DNA from: an uncultured Paracoccaceae bacterium
Lineage (GTDB): Bacteria; Pseudomonadota; Alphaproteobacteria; Rhodobacterales; Rhodobacteraceae
NCBI GenBank assembly: GCA_947500825.1
Contig: CANMTR010000014.1
Span: 1 to 64,000 of the forward strand
Direction: 5' to 3'
Length of the DNA stretch: 64,000 nt
Numbering within the stretch: position 1 is the stretch's first letter; each line of letters opens with the position of its first letter. Positions 28,146 to 36,686 of this stretch are shown one piece after another. The notes under the pieces were generated by a model that was not told where the DNA came from, did not search any database, and saw only the letters and a list, made by a program, of their open reading frames with translations. The translations under genes and the position numbers were made by a program.

Positions 28146-29045
28146 TCAACCGTCCGCCGGGGCCTCGGGGATCGCGCGCAGATAGGCGACGATCGCGTCG
28201 ATGTCCTCGTCGGGCAGGGTGCCCAGGTGGTCGACCACGGCCACCATCTGCCCGCCCGCGCTGTCGTAGTCGGGCGTCAGCCCGGTCTTGAGATAGGCGG
28301 CGATGTCGGCGTCCGACCAGTCGAGTTGCCCCGGCGCGATGCCGGGGATGCGGCCCTCGCCGTCGGGGTTCTGCGCGCCCTGCAGCCAGCGGTCGCGGTC
28401 CATTCCCCCCAGCGCCGTGCGCGGCGTGTGGCACTGCCCGCAATGGACCAGCGCCTCGACGAGGTAGCGGCCGCGCTCCAGGCCCGCGTCTCCCGGCTCC
28501 TCCATGACCCAGCCGCGCCCGGCATAGAGGATCTTCCACGCCCCAAGCGTGCGGCGGATGTCGAAGGGGAACGACAGGTCGTTGGGCGGCGGCTCGGCGT
28601 CGGAGGCGGGCAGGGTGCGGATATGGGCCGCGATGTCGAGCAGGTCCTGCACGGTCGCGTTCTCGTAGGAGGTATAGGGCAGGGCGGGATAGAGATGCGC
28701 GCCCTCCGCCGACACGCCGCGCGCCATGGCCGAGACCAGCTCCGCGTCGCTCCATTCCCCCACGCCCGCCGGGGAGGGGGAGATGTTGGGCGCGTGGAAC
28801 GTGCCGTATGTGGTCTCGAAGGCCTGTCCCCCCGCCAGGACGGGGGCGTCGCCCTCCTCCGCGCCGGGCGCCACGTGGCACGAGGCGCAGCCCGCCAGGG
28901 CGAAGAGCTGCGCGCCGCGCTCCGCGTCGCCACTCATCCCCTCCAGCGCCGCGGGCTCGAGCGGCGCGGGCCGGGTCGCCCACCAGCCGGCGGCGGCCGC
29001 CGCCAGGGCGAGCGCACCCAGCGGCAGGGCCAGGCGCCGGATCAA
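28146..29045 (-). CDS. Di-haem c-type cytochrome
   Basis: A 299-residue exported protein with an N-terminal membrane anchor or signal (residues ~5-24). Two cytochrome c domains each have a haem motif: CASCH near residue 55 and CGQCH near residue 200, with distal Met in later helices. It resembles the small cytochrome subunits of alcohol/sorbosone dehydrogenase-type electron chains. Translation appears to begin at TTG 29045, overlapping the stop codon of the cytochrome c' gene (TTGA), so the two are probably coupled. Confidence 0.87.
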   Translation of the reverse strand: MIRRLALPLGALALAAAAAGWWATRPAPLEPAALEGMSGDAERGAQLFALAGCASCHVAPGAEEGDAPVLAGGQAFETTYGTFHAPNISPSPAGVGEWSDAELVSAMARGVSAEGAHLYPALPYTSYENATVQDLLDIAAHIRTLPASDAEPPPNDLSFPFDIRRTLGAWKILYAGRGWVMEEPGDAGLERGRYLVEALVHCGQCHTPRTALGGMDRDRWLQGAQNPDGEGRIPGIAPGQLDWSDADIAAYLKTGLTPDYDSAGGQMVAVVDHLGTLPDEDIDAIVAYLRAIPEAPADG

Positions 29046-29503
29046 TCGTCGGACATCCGGTAATCGTCATGACAGCCGCCGCAGGACTGGCCCACCGCGC
29101 GCATCTGGCCCGCGATCGCGTCCTGTCCGTCGCCGGCGACTTCCTGCATGGCCATGGCCGCCTCGTGCAGCTCGCCGAAGCCGGACTGGAAATCCTCCAT
29201 GTCCTCCCAGACGGCGGGCAGGGCGCGCGAATCCTCGACCTCGTCCGACGACGTGCCCTCGGGCCAGTAGCCTTCCTGGTTGAGGTTCGACAGGACGACC
29301 AGCCGGTCGGCGGCGGCCTGCGCCATCTCGGCGTCGAACTCGACCTCGCCCTTGGCCATCGCGCCCAGGGTGGACAGGCTGAAGGAGTAGTTCTCCATGA
29401 TCCCGTGGCGCGCCTCGACCGAGGCGGGCGTGTCCTCGTCCTGGGCGATGGCGGCGGTCGCGGCGAGCGCGGCGAGGGAGAGGGCGGCGAGATGGCGTTT
29501 CAT
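29042..29503 (-). CDS. Cytochrome c' (c-prime) family protein
   Basis: A 153-residue periplasmic protein with a signal peptide (MKRHLAALSLAALAATAAIA) and a four-helix bundle whose single haem motif CGGCH lies near the C-terminus, the cytochrome c' arrangement. Cytochromes c' bind NO and protect against nitrosative stress; the actual ligand here is unknown. GGAAGGA precedes the ATG at 29503. It is followed by the overlapping di-haem cytochrome gene. Confidence 0.88.
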   Translation of the reverse strand: MKRHLAALSLAALAATAAIAQDEDTPASVEARHGIMENYSFSLSTLGAMAKGEVEFDAEMAQAAADRLVVLSNLNQEGYWPEGTSSDEVEDSRALPAVWEDMEDFQSGFGELHEAAMAMQEVAGDGQDAIAGQMRAVGQSCGGCHDDYRMSDD

Positions 29504-29571
29504 GGCATGTCCTTCCGGGTGGCTGGGGGGATGCAATCACCTTCCGGGGTCATTCAGAAATCACGCTCGCG

Positions 29572-30123
29572 TTATTCGCCCAGCACCACCCGGCCGATGA
29601 AGGGCAGGTTGCGGTCGCGCTGGGCGTAGTCGATGCCGTAGCCCACGACGAACTCGTCGGCGATCTCGAACCCCGTCCAGGTGGCGCGCACGTCGACCTC
29701 GCGCCGGGCGGGCTTGTCGAGCATGGCGATCGTCTCCAGCCGGGCGGGGCCGCGCGCGGCCAGGAGCCCCAGGACGTGGTGGAGCGTGTGGCCGGTATCG
29801 ACGATGTCCTCCACGACCAGCACGTCGCGCCCCGCGATCTCGGCCGACAGGTCCTTGAGGATGCGCACCTCGCGGCTCGATTCCATCGCGTTGCCGTAGG
29901 AGGACGCCTCCAGGAAATCGACCTCCACCACCAGGTCCAGCGCCCGCACCAGGTCGGCGATGAACACGAACGAGCCGCGCAGCAGCCCCACCACCACCAG
30001 TTGGCGCGTGCCGGCGAAATGCGCCTCGATCTGGGGCGCCAGTTCCGCGATCCGGTCCGCGATTGCCCCGGCCGGGATCATCTCCTCGATCCGGTACGCC
30101 GGTCCCGCGTCGCTTGCGCCCAT
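29572..30123 (-). CDS. hpt: Hypoxanthine phosphoribosyltransferase
   Basis: A 183-residue purine salvage enzyme that makes IMP from hypoxanthine and PRPP. The PRPP loop [14 protein letters not shown], the N-terminal [16 protein letters not shown], and the C-terminal [18 protein letters not shown] are the family signatures. The gene is divergent from the COQ10-type gene with 65 bp between them, and 68 bp upstream of cytochrome c' on the same strand. Confidence 0.94.
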   Translation of the reverse strand: MGASDAGPAYRIEEMIPAGAIADRIAELAPQIEAHFAGTRQLVVVGLLRGSFVFIADLVRALDLVVEVDFLEASSYGNAMESSREVRILKDLSAEIAGRDVLVVEDIVDTGHTLHHVLGLLAARGPARLETIAMLDKPARREVDVRATWTGFEIADEFVVGYGIDYAQRDRNLPFIGRVVLGE

Positions 30124-30188
30124 GGCTTCGCCCTTGATTTCGATGCCGCCCCGGCCGAAATCGTCTGGGACGCGACCGCAGGACAGAT

Positions 30189-30635
30189 ATGCCGAAGCAC
30201 CACGAGACCCGCAAGCTTCCCTACACCGCCCAGCAGATGTTTGACCTGGTGGCGGATGTGGAGGATTATCCCAACTTCATCCCGTGGACATCGGCGGCCC
30301 GGATCACGTCGAGGCGCCAGACCGACGAGGGCGAGCTGCTGAAGGTGGACCTCGTGATCTCGTTCAAGGTCTTCCGCGAGCGTTTCGCCAGCCGCGTGAC
30401 CCTCGACCACGAGAACATGCGCATCGACACCGAGTATCTCGACGGTCCGTTCCGGCACATGAACTCCACCTGGCACTTCCGCGATCTCGACACGGGCGGC
30501 TGCGAGGTCGAGTTCCACGTGGACTTCGAGTTCAAGAGCCGCATCCTGGGCTCGGCGGCGCAGATGTTCTTCAACGACGCTATGCAGCGGATCGTGCGCG
30601 CCTTCGAGCGTCGCGCCCACCAGCGCTACGGCTGA
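30189..30635 (+). CDS. COQ10/RatA-type START-domain protein
   Basis: A 148-residue single-domain polyketide-cyclase/START protein. Family phrases are the N-terminal [35 protein letters not shown] and [16 protein letters not shown]. In mitochondria and alphaproteobacteria it is thought to bind ubiquinone and help its delivery; in E. coli the homologue RatA has been described as a ribosome-association factor. The ubiquinone role seems more likely here. A hairpin pair follows the gene. Confidence 0.9.
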   Translation: MPKHHETRKLPYTAQQMFDLVADVEDYPNFIPWTSAARITSRRQTDEGELLKVDLVISFKVFRERFASRVTLDHENMRIDTEYLDGPFRHMNSTWHFRDLDTGGCEVEFHVDFEFKSRILGSAAQMFFNDAMQRIVRAFERRAHQRYG

Positions 30636-30727
30636 GTCGAAGGCGCCCGACCGTCGTCCCCGAAACATTCCGTTCACTCTGCTGGACGGGGGCGCGGAGC
30701 CGCGACACCGGGTCATGCCGTGGCGAT

Positions 30728-30770
30728 GCGAGCCCCCTTGGCTCGCGTGGCGCTCAGTGCCGTATTTTTA
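30728..30770 (+). terminator. Hairpin pair with T-rich tail after the COQ10-type gene
   Basis: GCGAGCC (30728-30734) pairs with GGCTCGC (30740-30746) around a 5-nt loop. A second small stem GGCGC/GTGCC follows, directly before GTATTTTTA. The second stem with the T run is the more likely intrinsic terminator for the plus-strand gene ending at 30635. Confidence 0.5.
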
Positions 30771-30858
30771 GTCGTGGCACTGCCCAATCCATGAGCAGAT
30801 TCGAAGCGGCCCTGAAATCGCGGTTGTGGAAGCGCGCCGACCCTGGCGCGCGGTCCGG

Positions 30859-31332
30859 CTACCCGGCCACCGCCCGGGTCAGGATCGCGAGGGCATGGGC
30901 CACGCTGCCCCGGCGCACCTCGTCGCGGCCGCGCGCGCCGAACTCCACACATTCCGCGTCGGTGCCGCCGGCCTCGGCCAGCGCGAACCAGACCAGCCCT
31001 TCCGGCTTCTCCTCGGTGCCGCCGCCCGGCCCGGCGATCCCCGTCACGGCGACCGCGTGGCTCGCCGCCGAGCGCGCCAGCGCCCCCTCGGCCATGGCGC
31101 GCGCTACCGCCTCGCTGACCGCGCCGTGGGCCTCTAGAAGGGCCTGGGGAACGCCCAGAAGGTCGGTCTTGGCCGCGTTAGAGTAGGTGACGAATCCGCG
31201 GTCGAACACCGCGGAGGCTCCCGCAGGATCGGTCAGCGCGGCCGAGACCATGCCCGCGGTGCAGCTTTCGGCGGTGGCGATGGTCGCCCCCGCCGCCCGC
31301 GCCCGCTCCAGAAGGGCCTCGGCCGCGGTCAT
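30859..31332 (-). CDS. CinA-family protein (C-terminal amidase domain only)
   Basis: A 157-residue protein made only of the CinA C-terminal (PncC) domain, which hydrolyses nicotinamide mononucleotide to nicotinate mononucleotide in NAD recycling. Motifs: TIATAESCTAGMVSAALTD, GFVTYSNAAKTDLLGV, and AVAVTGIAGPGGGTEEKPEG. The N-terminal MoaB-like half of full CinA is absent, as is usual in this group. It overlaps pgpA by 4 bp (ATGA). Confidence 0.92.
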   Translation of the reverse strand: MTAAEALLERARAAGATIATAESCTAGMVSAALTDPAGASAVFDRGFVTYSNAAKTDLLGVPQALLEAHGAVSEAVARAMAEGALARSAASHAVAVTGIAGPGGGTEEKPEGLVWFALAEAGGTDAECVEFGARGRDEVRRGSVAHALAILTRAVAG

Positions 31333-31817
31333 ACCAGCAACCCGTGGGCGATCGCCGCCAGGACCACCACGCAGACCGCCGCCATCGCCCCCGCGACCAC
31401 GTCGTCCAGCATCACACCCACCACGTCGCCCCGCGCGTCCACCTTGCCCACCGGGCCGGGCTTCCAGATGTCGAACAGCCGGAACAGGACGAAGGCGCCG
31501 ATCCAGCCGGGCCAGAGCGCGCCGATCCCCACGCCCACATGGGCGGCGCCCAGCGACAGGGGCATCAGCGCCAGCCATTGCCCGGCCACCTCGTCGATGA
31601 CGACCTCTCCGGGGTCGGATTGGCCCAGCCGCCGCGTCTCCACCGCGGTCGCCCAGAACCCGGCCGCGAGCGCGACGACGATACCGAGGGCGCACAGGAG
31701 GGGCCCCCCGACTACGTGGAGCGCATAGAAGACCGGAAGGGCGGCCAGCGATCCCCAGGTCCCGGGGCCGGGCCGCAGCAGCCCGGCGAAGAAGAAGGTG
31801 GCGACGATCCGGCTCAT
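31329..31817 (-). CDS. pgpA: Phosphatidylglycerophosphatase A
   Basis: A 162-residue inner-membrane enzyme that dephosphorylates phosphatidylglycerol phosphate. The N-terminal [12 protein letters not shown] and the central [13 protein letters not shown] are PgpA signatures, followed by [13 protein letters not shown] and the C-terminal [14 protein letters not shown]. Three to four hydrophobic segments are visible. It lies between ispDF and cinA in a three-gene chain with 4-bp overlaps. Confidence 0.93.
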   Translation of the reverse strand: MSRIVATFFFAGLLRPGPGTWGSLAALPVFYALHVVGGPLLCALGIVVALAAGFWATAVETRRLGQSDPGEVVIDEVAGQWLALMPLSLGAAHVGVGIGALWPGWIGAFVLFRLFDIWKPGPVGKVDARGDVVGVMLDDVVAGAMAAVCVVVLAAIAHGLLV

Positions 31818-32968
31818 GCCTTCACCAGCGCGACGGTGGCCATGGCGGCGATTCCCTCCTCGCGGCCGGTGAACCCGAGCCGCTCCGACGTGGTGGCCTT
31901 CACCGAGACCCTGCTTGGCTCAATGTCGAGGATCGTGGCCAGTTCCCGCGACATGCGCCCCGCATGCGGCCCCACCTTGGGGCGCTCGCAGATCAGCGTC
32001 AGGTCCACGTTCGACAGGGCGTATCCGCGTGTCGCGGCGATCTCGGCCGCGCGGGACAGGAAGATGCGCGAGGCCGCCCCCTTCCACTGCGGGTCCGAGG
32101 GCGGGAAGTGGCGCCCGATATCGCCCTCGGCCAGCGCGCCCAGGATCGCGTCGGTGACCGCGTGCATGCCCACGTCGGCGTCGGAATGGCCCGTGAGCGC
32201 ACGGGTATGGGGGATCTCGACGCCGCACAGGACCACCCGGTCCCCCTCGCCGAAGGCGTGCACGTCGAAGCCGTTGCCGATGCGGATGTCCATTCCGTCC
32301 TCCAGAAGCGCCTCGGCCCGGGCGAAGTCGCCGGGGCCCGTGATCTTGAGGTTCCTCTCATCGCCCTCGACGATCCGGACGTCCAGCCCGGCGGCGCGGG
32401 CCACCGCCACGTCGTCCGCCGCCGATCCGTCCCCCGTCCGGTGCGCCGCCCGGATCGCCTCGAAGCGGAACCCCTGCGGCGTCTGCGCCCGCCACAGCCC
32501 CGCGCGATCGCGGGTGCCCTCCACCGTCCCCCCGGCCGCCCCGACCCAGAGCGCGTCGACGATCGGCAGGGCGGGGGCCGCGCCCGGCGCGGTGTCGAGC
32601 GCGGCGATCACCCGGTCGATCACGTCCGCGCCCACCAGCGGGCGCGCCACGTCGTGGATCAGCACCCGGTCCACCCCGCGCCCCGCGAGCCCCTCGAGCC
32701 CGGCGCGGACCGATGCGGCGCGGGTCGCACCGCCCGCGACCACGATCATGTCCGGGTGCGCCTCCCATCCCGGCGCCATGGCCATGTCGTCGGGATGGAG
32801 CACCAGCGCCACCGGCCCGACCCGCGGATGGGTGCGGAACGCGGCGATCGTGTGCGCGGCCACGCTCCGGCCACGCAGCAACCGCCATTGCTTCGGCAGG
32901 CCGCCCCCGGCGCGCATGCCTCGTCCGGCCGCGACGATCACCGCGGCAATGCAAGTCTTGTCGTTCAT
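31814..32968 (-). CDS. ispDF: Bifunctional IspD/IspF isoprenoid enzyme
   Basis: A 384-residue fusion acting at two steps of the MEP pathway. Residues ~5-220 are IspD (MEP cytidylyltransferase): [39 protein letters not shown]. Residues ~225-384 are IspF (MECDP synthase): [10 protein letters not shown] with metal-binding Asp/His, [19 protein letters not shown], and the end [18 protein letters not shown]. Such fusions are usual in alphaproteobacteria. ATG 32968 was preferred to the one at 33010 because IspD proteins begin just before the nucleotide loop. Confidence 0.95.
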   Translation of the reverse strand: MNDKTCIAAVIVAAGRGMRAGGGLPKQWRLLRGRSVAAHTIAAFRTHPRVGPVALVLHPDDMAMAPGWEAHPDMIVVAGGATRAASVRAGLEGLAGRGVDRVLIHDVARPLVGADVIDRVIAALDTAPGAAPALPIVDALWVGAAGGTVEGTRDRAGLWRAQTPQGFRFEAIRAAHRTGDGSAADDVAVARAAGLDVRIVEGDERNLKITGPGDFARAEALLEDGMDIRIGNGFDVHAFGEGDRVVLCGVEIPHTRALTGHSDADVGMHAVTDAILGALAEGDIGRHFPPSDPQWKGAASRIFLSRAAEIAATRGYALSNVDLTLICERPKVGPHAGRMSRELATILDIEPSRVSVKATTSERLGFTGREEGIAAMATVALVKA

Positions 32969-33091
32969 TCCCGTCCCCGTACCCGGCGTGATTGTCGCGC
33001 GTTTTGCCACCGGATGAAACGCGCGAGTTCCGGCCGACCGCCTGTCATTTGGGCAGGTCGTGTCTAGGGGGCGAATTGCGGTCCCGTTCGT

Positions 33092-33148
33092 TTGCCACCC
33101 GGCCGGGCTGGCGGTATCTGATTGGGCAAACGCTTACCGATTGGGCAA
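33092..33148 (+). promoter_or_regulatory. Sigma-70-like promoter and repeated site before dusB-ntrBC
   Basis: TTGCCA (33092-33097) and TATCTG (33115-33120) are separated by 17 bp, a good -35/-10 pair for the plus-strand dusB-ntrB-ntrC transcript. Two copies of GATTGGGCAA start at 33120 and 33139, 19 bp apart, covering the expected transcription start and leader. They could be a regulator site or leader element; no regulator can be named. Confidence 0.45.
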
Positions 33149-33157
33149 CAACCCCCC

Positions 33158-34129
33158 GTGTCTTCCCGCCTCGCCGATCTCGACCTCTCCCCGCCCGTCT
33201 TCCTCGCGCCCATGGCCGGGATCACGGACCTGCCGTTCCGCGACATCGTCTCCGGTTTCGGCGCCGGTCTCGTGGTCAGCGAGATGGTCGCCAGCCAGGA
33301 GATGGTGCAGGGCAAGCCCGGCACCGCCGAGCGCGCGGCGCTGGGGCTCGGGCGGGCGCGCTCGGCGGTCCAGATCGCGGGCCGCGACGCGGGCTGGATG
33401 GCCGAGGCCGCGCGCCGGGTCGAGGGGGCGGGCGCGCGCATCATCGACATCAACATGGGCTGCCCGGCCAAGAAGGTCGTCAACGGCCTGTCGGGCTCGG
33501 CGCTGATGCGCGATCCCGACCATGCCCTGTCCCTGGTGGATGCGGTGTCGGCGGCGGTGTCCGTTCCCGTCACGCTCAAGATGCGGCTGGGCTGGGACGC
33601 CGGGACGCTGAACGCCGCCGCGATCGCGCGCCGGGCCGAGGCGGCGGGCGTGGCGATGATCACCGTCCACGGCCGCACCCGCTGCCAGTTCTATACCGGC
33701 CGCGCCGACTGGGCGGCGATCGGCGAGGTGGTGCGCGCCGTCTCCGTGCCCGTGATCGCCAACGGCGACATCCGCTCGGCCGCCGACGCGCGCGCGGCCC
33801 GGGAAGCGTCCGGCGCGGCGGGCGTGATGATCGGGCGCGGCGTCCAGGGGCGCCCCTGGCTGCTGGGGCAGGTCGCGGCCGAGCTCGCGGGCCGCCCGGT
33901 GCCGCCGGCCCCCCAAGGGGCGGCGCTGACCGACCTGGTCGCGGCCCATGTCGAGGCCGCGGCGCGTTTCTACGGGCCGGGCCTGGGCACGCGCGTGGTC
34001 CGCAAGCACCTGGGCTGGTACCTCGACGGGGTCGATCCGGGCCTGCGCCGCGAGGTCCTGACCGCCGGGGGGCCGCGGGCGGTCCTGGCGCTCCTGCCGC
34101 GCGCGTTCGAGGCGGGGGTGGCGGCATGA
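33158..34129 (+). CDS. dusB: tRNA-dihydrouridine synthase DusB (NifR3)
   Basis: A 323-residue flavoenzyme reducing uridines in the tRNA D-loop. FMN-barrel signatures: APMAGITDLPFRDIV, INMGCPAKKVVNG with the catalytic Cys, TLKMRLGWD, ITVHGRTRCQFYTG, VIANGDI and GVMIGRGVQGRPWL. The GTG at 33158 places MSSRLADLDLSPPVFLAPM at the start, matching relatives; a TTG at 33122 would add 12 residues that overlap the repeated leader motif. The gene is the first of the nifR3-ntrB-ntrC operon, as in Rhodobacter, and overlaps ntrB by 4 bp. Confidence 0.94.
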   Translation: MSSRLADLDLSPPVFLAPMAGITDLPFRDIVSGFGAGLVVSEMVASQEMVQGKPGTAERAALGLGRARSAVQIAGRDAGWMAEAARRVEGAGARIIDINMGCPAKKVVNGLSGSALMRDPDHALSLVDAVSAAVSVPVTLKMRLGWDAGTLNAAAIARRAEAAGVAMITVHGRTRCQFYTGRADWAAIGEVVRAVSVPVIANGDIRSAADARAAREASGAAGVMIGRGVQGRPWLLGQVAAELAGRPVPPAPQGAALTDLVAAHVEAAARFYGPGLGTRVVRKHLGWYLDGVDPGLRREVLTAGGPRAVLALLPRAFEAGVAA

Positions 34130-35205
34130 GCTTTCCCGACAACCTCTGGGCCTCGCTGCCGCTTCCCGCGCTCCTCCTCGACCCCGGCGACGTGATCTGC
34201 GAGGTCAATTCCGCCGCCGAGGACTTCCTGATGACCTCCGCGCGCTCCCTTTCCGGCAAGCCGTTCTTCGACCGGGTGCGGATCGACGCGCCCATGGACG
34301 ACGCGCTGGGCCGGGTGCGCCGCAACCGCGCGCCGCTCTTCATCAACACGGTGGATGTCGCCGCGTCGGGCCGTGCGGCCGAATCCTGCGACATCCAGAT
34401 CGCCCCGATGACGCGGATGCCGGGCTTCGTCCTCGTGCTGATGACGCCGCGCCAGATCGCGGGACGGCTGCGCAAGGCGGGCGCGGCGCGCTCCTCGGCC
34501 CGCTCGGCCATCGGCATGGCCGAGATGCTGGCCCACGAGATCAAGAACCCGCTGGCGGGCATCACCGGCGCGGCGCAGCTTCTGTCGATGGGGCTGGAGG
34601 CCCGCGACCGCGAGCTCACCGACCTCATCGTGGCCGAATCGCGCCGCATCGTGGCCCTGGTCGACCAGGTGGAGCAGTTCGGCAACCTGCGCCCGCCCGA
34701 CCGCGCGGCCGTCAACCTCCACGACATTCTCGACCGCACCTGCAAGAGCGCCGCGCTGGGCTTCGCCGCCCACATGCGGATATCGGACGACTACGACCCC
34801 TCCCTGCCGCCCGCCCACGTGGACGCCGACCAGATGCAGCAGGTGTTCCAGAACCTTCTGAAGAACGCCGCCGAGGCCGCCGATCCGTCCGGCGGCTCGA
34901 TCCGGGTGCGCACCTTCTACGACCACGCGCTCCGGGTGCGGCACAGCGATGGCAGCGGGGCCGACGTGCCGCTGCAGGTGGAGATCCTGGACGACGGTCC
35001 GGGCCTGCCCGCCGACCTGCAGGACGCCGTCTTCGACCCCTTCGTGTCGGGGCGCGAGAACGGCACCGGGCTGGGCCTGGCGCTGGTCTCCAAGATCGTC
35101 AGCGAGCACGACGGCCTCATCGGGGTGGAGAGCAGGCCCGGTCGCACGGCCTTCCGCGTCTCCCTTCCCCTCGCCCCCGATCCCGATCCATCCGAACCGG
35201 AGTGA
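34126..35205 (+). CDS. ntrB: Nitrogen regulation sensor kinase NtrB
   Basis: A 359-residue cytosolic histidine kinase without membrane segments. A PAS-like sensor domain (~8-110) precedes the dimerisation helix with the phosphorylated H137 in [19 protein letters not shown]. The ATPase domain has the N box [13 protein letters not shown], the G1 box LDDGPGLP, and the G2 region GTGLGLALV. It phosphorylates NtrC under nitrogen limitation and takes its signal from PII proteins. It starts in the dusB stop (ATGA) and ends 4 bp before ntrC. Confidence 0.94.
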   Translation: MSFPDNLWASLPLPALLLDPGDVICEVNSAAEDFLMTSARSLSGKPFFDRVRIDAPMDDALGRVRRNRAPLFINTVDVAASGRAAESCDIQIAPMTRMPGFVLVLMTPRQIAGRLRKAGAARSSARSAIGMAEMLAHEIKNPLAGITGAAQLLSMGLEARDRELTDLIVAESRRIVALVDQVEQFGNLRPPDRAAVNLHDILDRTCKSAALGFAAHMRISDDYDPSLPPAHVDADQMQQVFQNLLKNAAEAADPSGGSIRVRTFYDHALRVRHSDGSGADVPLQVEILDDGPGLPADLQDAVFDPFVSGRENGTGLGLALVSKIVSEHDGLIGVESRPGRTAFRVSLPLAPDPDPSEPE

Positions 35206-35209
35206 GCCC

Positions 35210-36577
35210 ATGGACGGCACCGTTCTCGTCGCCGACGACGACCGCACGATCCGCACCGTTCTGACCCAGGCCCTGACCCGGGCGGGCTGCAAGGTGCATG
35301 CCACCGCCTCCATGGTCACGCTCATGCGCTGGGTGGACGAGGGCAAGGGCGACCTGGTGATCTCCGACGTGATCATGCCCGACGGCAACGGGCTCGAGGC
35401 GTTGCCCGAGATCGGCCAGCGCCGCCCCGGCCTGCCGGTGATCGTCATCTCGGCCCAGAACACGATCATGACCGCGATCCAGGCCGCCGAGAAGGAGGCG
35501 TTCGACTACCTCCCCAAGCCCTTCGACCTGCCCGACCTGATGAAGCGCGCCTCCCGTGCGCTCGACGCGCCGCGCCGCGCCGGGCCGCCGCCTGCGCGCG
35601 CCACCCCGCCCGACGCGCAGACCGACCTGCCGCTGGTGGGGCGCACGCCCGCGATGCAGGAGCTCTACCGCCTCGTGGCGCGGGTGATGAACACCGACCT
35701 CGCGGTCCTGATCACCGGCGAGTCGGGCACCGGCAAGAGCCTCGTGGCCCGCGCCGTGCACGACTTCTCCGACCGCCGCACGCTGCCCCTCGTGGTGGCC
35801 GACGCCTCCGAGCTGGCCGCCCCCGAGGGGCCCGGCGCGGTGCTCGCACGCGCCCGCGGCGGCACGATCCTGCTCGACGAGGTGGGCGACCTGGGCCCCG
35901 AGATCCAGGCCCGGATCGTGCGGATGCTCGACGGGCTGGGCGACGGCGCGCCGCGCATCATGGCGATCAGCCAGGCCGATCTCGGCCGCCGGATGGAGGA
36001 GGGAACGTTCCGCTCCGACCTCTTCTACCGCCTGTCCGGCGTCACCCTGGCGGTGCCGTCCCTGCGCGAGCGGGTCGAGGATATCCCGCTCCTGGCCGAG
36101 CATTTCATGGCCAGGGCGGAACGCGACGGCCTGGCGCCGCGCGTCTTCTCCAACGACGCGATGGCGCTGGTGCGGCGCTATTCCTGGCCCGGCAACGTGC
36201 GCCAGCTCGAGAACACCATGCGCCGGCTGATGCTCACGGGCGGCGAGGGCGAAGTCAGCCGCGACGAGGCCGAGGCGGTGCTCGGCAACCAGCCCGCCAT
36301 GGAGCCCCTCCGGGGCGGCGAGGGCGACGGACTGGCCGCGTCGGTGGCCCGTCACCTGCGGCGCTACTTCGATCTCCACGGCGGCGTGCTGCCGTCCCCC
36401 GGCCTCTACCAGCGCATCCTGCGCGAGGTGGAGACGCCCCTGATCGAGATCGCCCTGGACGCCACGGGCGGCAACCAGGCGAAATGCGCCGACCTGTTGG
36501 GAATCAACCGAAATACCCTCAGAAAGAAGATCACCGATCTGGATATTCACGTGACACGGCGGCGCAAGTTGATGTAG
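35210..36577 (+). CDS. ntrC: Nitrogen response regulator NtrC (sigma-54-independent type)
   Basis: A 455-residue response regulator. The receiver (1-120) carries phospho-acceptor D53 in [13 protein letters not shown]. The AAA+ domain (~140-370) has Walker A GESGTGKS, Walker [12 protein letters not shown], and the arginine-finger region [13 protein letters not shown]. The GAFTGA loop that normally contacts sigma-54 is missing: the sequence runs from the [11 protein letters not shown] segment directly to [11 protein letters not shown]. This is the known form in Rhodobacter capsulatus, where NtrC activates with the housekeeping sigma factor. The Fis-type DNA-binding helix ([21 protein letters not shown]) ends the protein. 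Confidence 0.94.
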   Translation: MDGTVLVADDDRTIRTVLTQALTRAGCKVHATASMVTLMRWVDEGKGDLVISDVIMPDGNGLEALPEIGQRRPGLPVIVISAQNTIMTAIQAAEKEAFDYLPKPFDLPDLMKRASRALDAPRRAGPPPARATPPDAQTDLPLVGRTPAMQELYRLVARVMNTDLAVLITGESGTGKSLVARAVHDFSDRRTLPLVVADASELAAPEGPGAVLARARGGTILLDEVGDLGPEIQARIVRMLDGLGDGAPRIMAISQADLGRRMEEGTFRSDLFYRLSGVTLAVPSLRERVEDIPLLAEHFMARAERDGLAPRVFSNDAMALVRRYSWPGNVRQLENTMRRLMLTGGEGEVSRDEAEAVLGNQPAMEPLRGGEGDGLAASVARHLRRYFDLHGGVLPSPGLYQRILREVETPLIEIALDATGGNQAKCADLLGINRNTLRKKITDLDIHVTRRRKLM

Positions 36578-36686
36578 TTCTGCAACAGAAGCGTGGCCAC
36601 GGGGCACGAAGACCCCGACCGAAGAGAGCCACGCCTGAGCGGTAACGGGCGTGTCCAGGCACGCCGCACATCATCGGGAGAGATCC

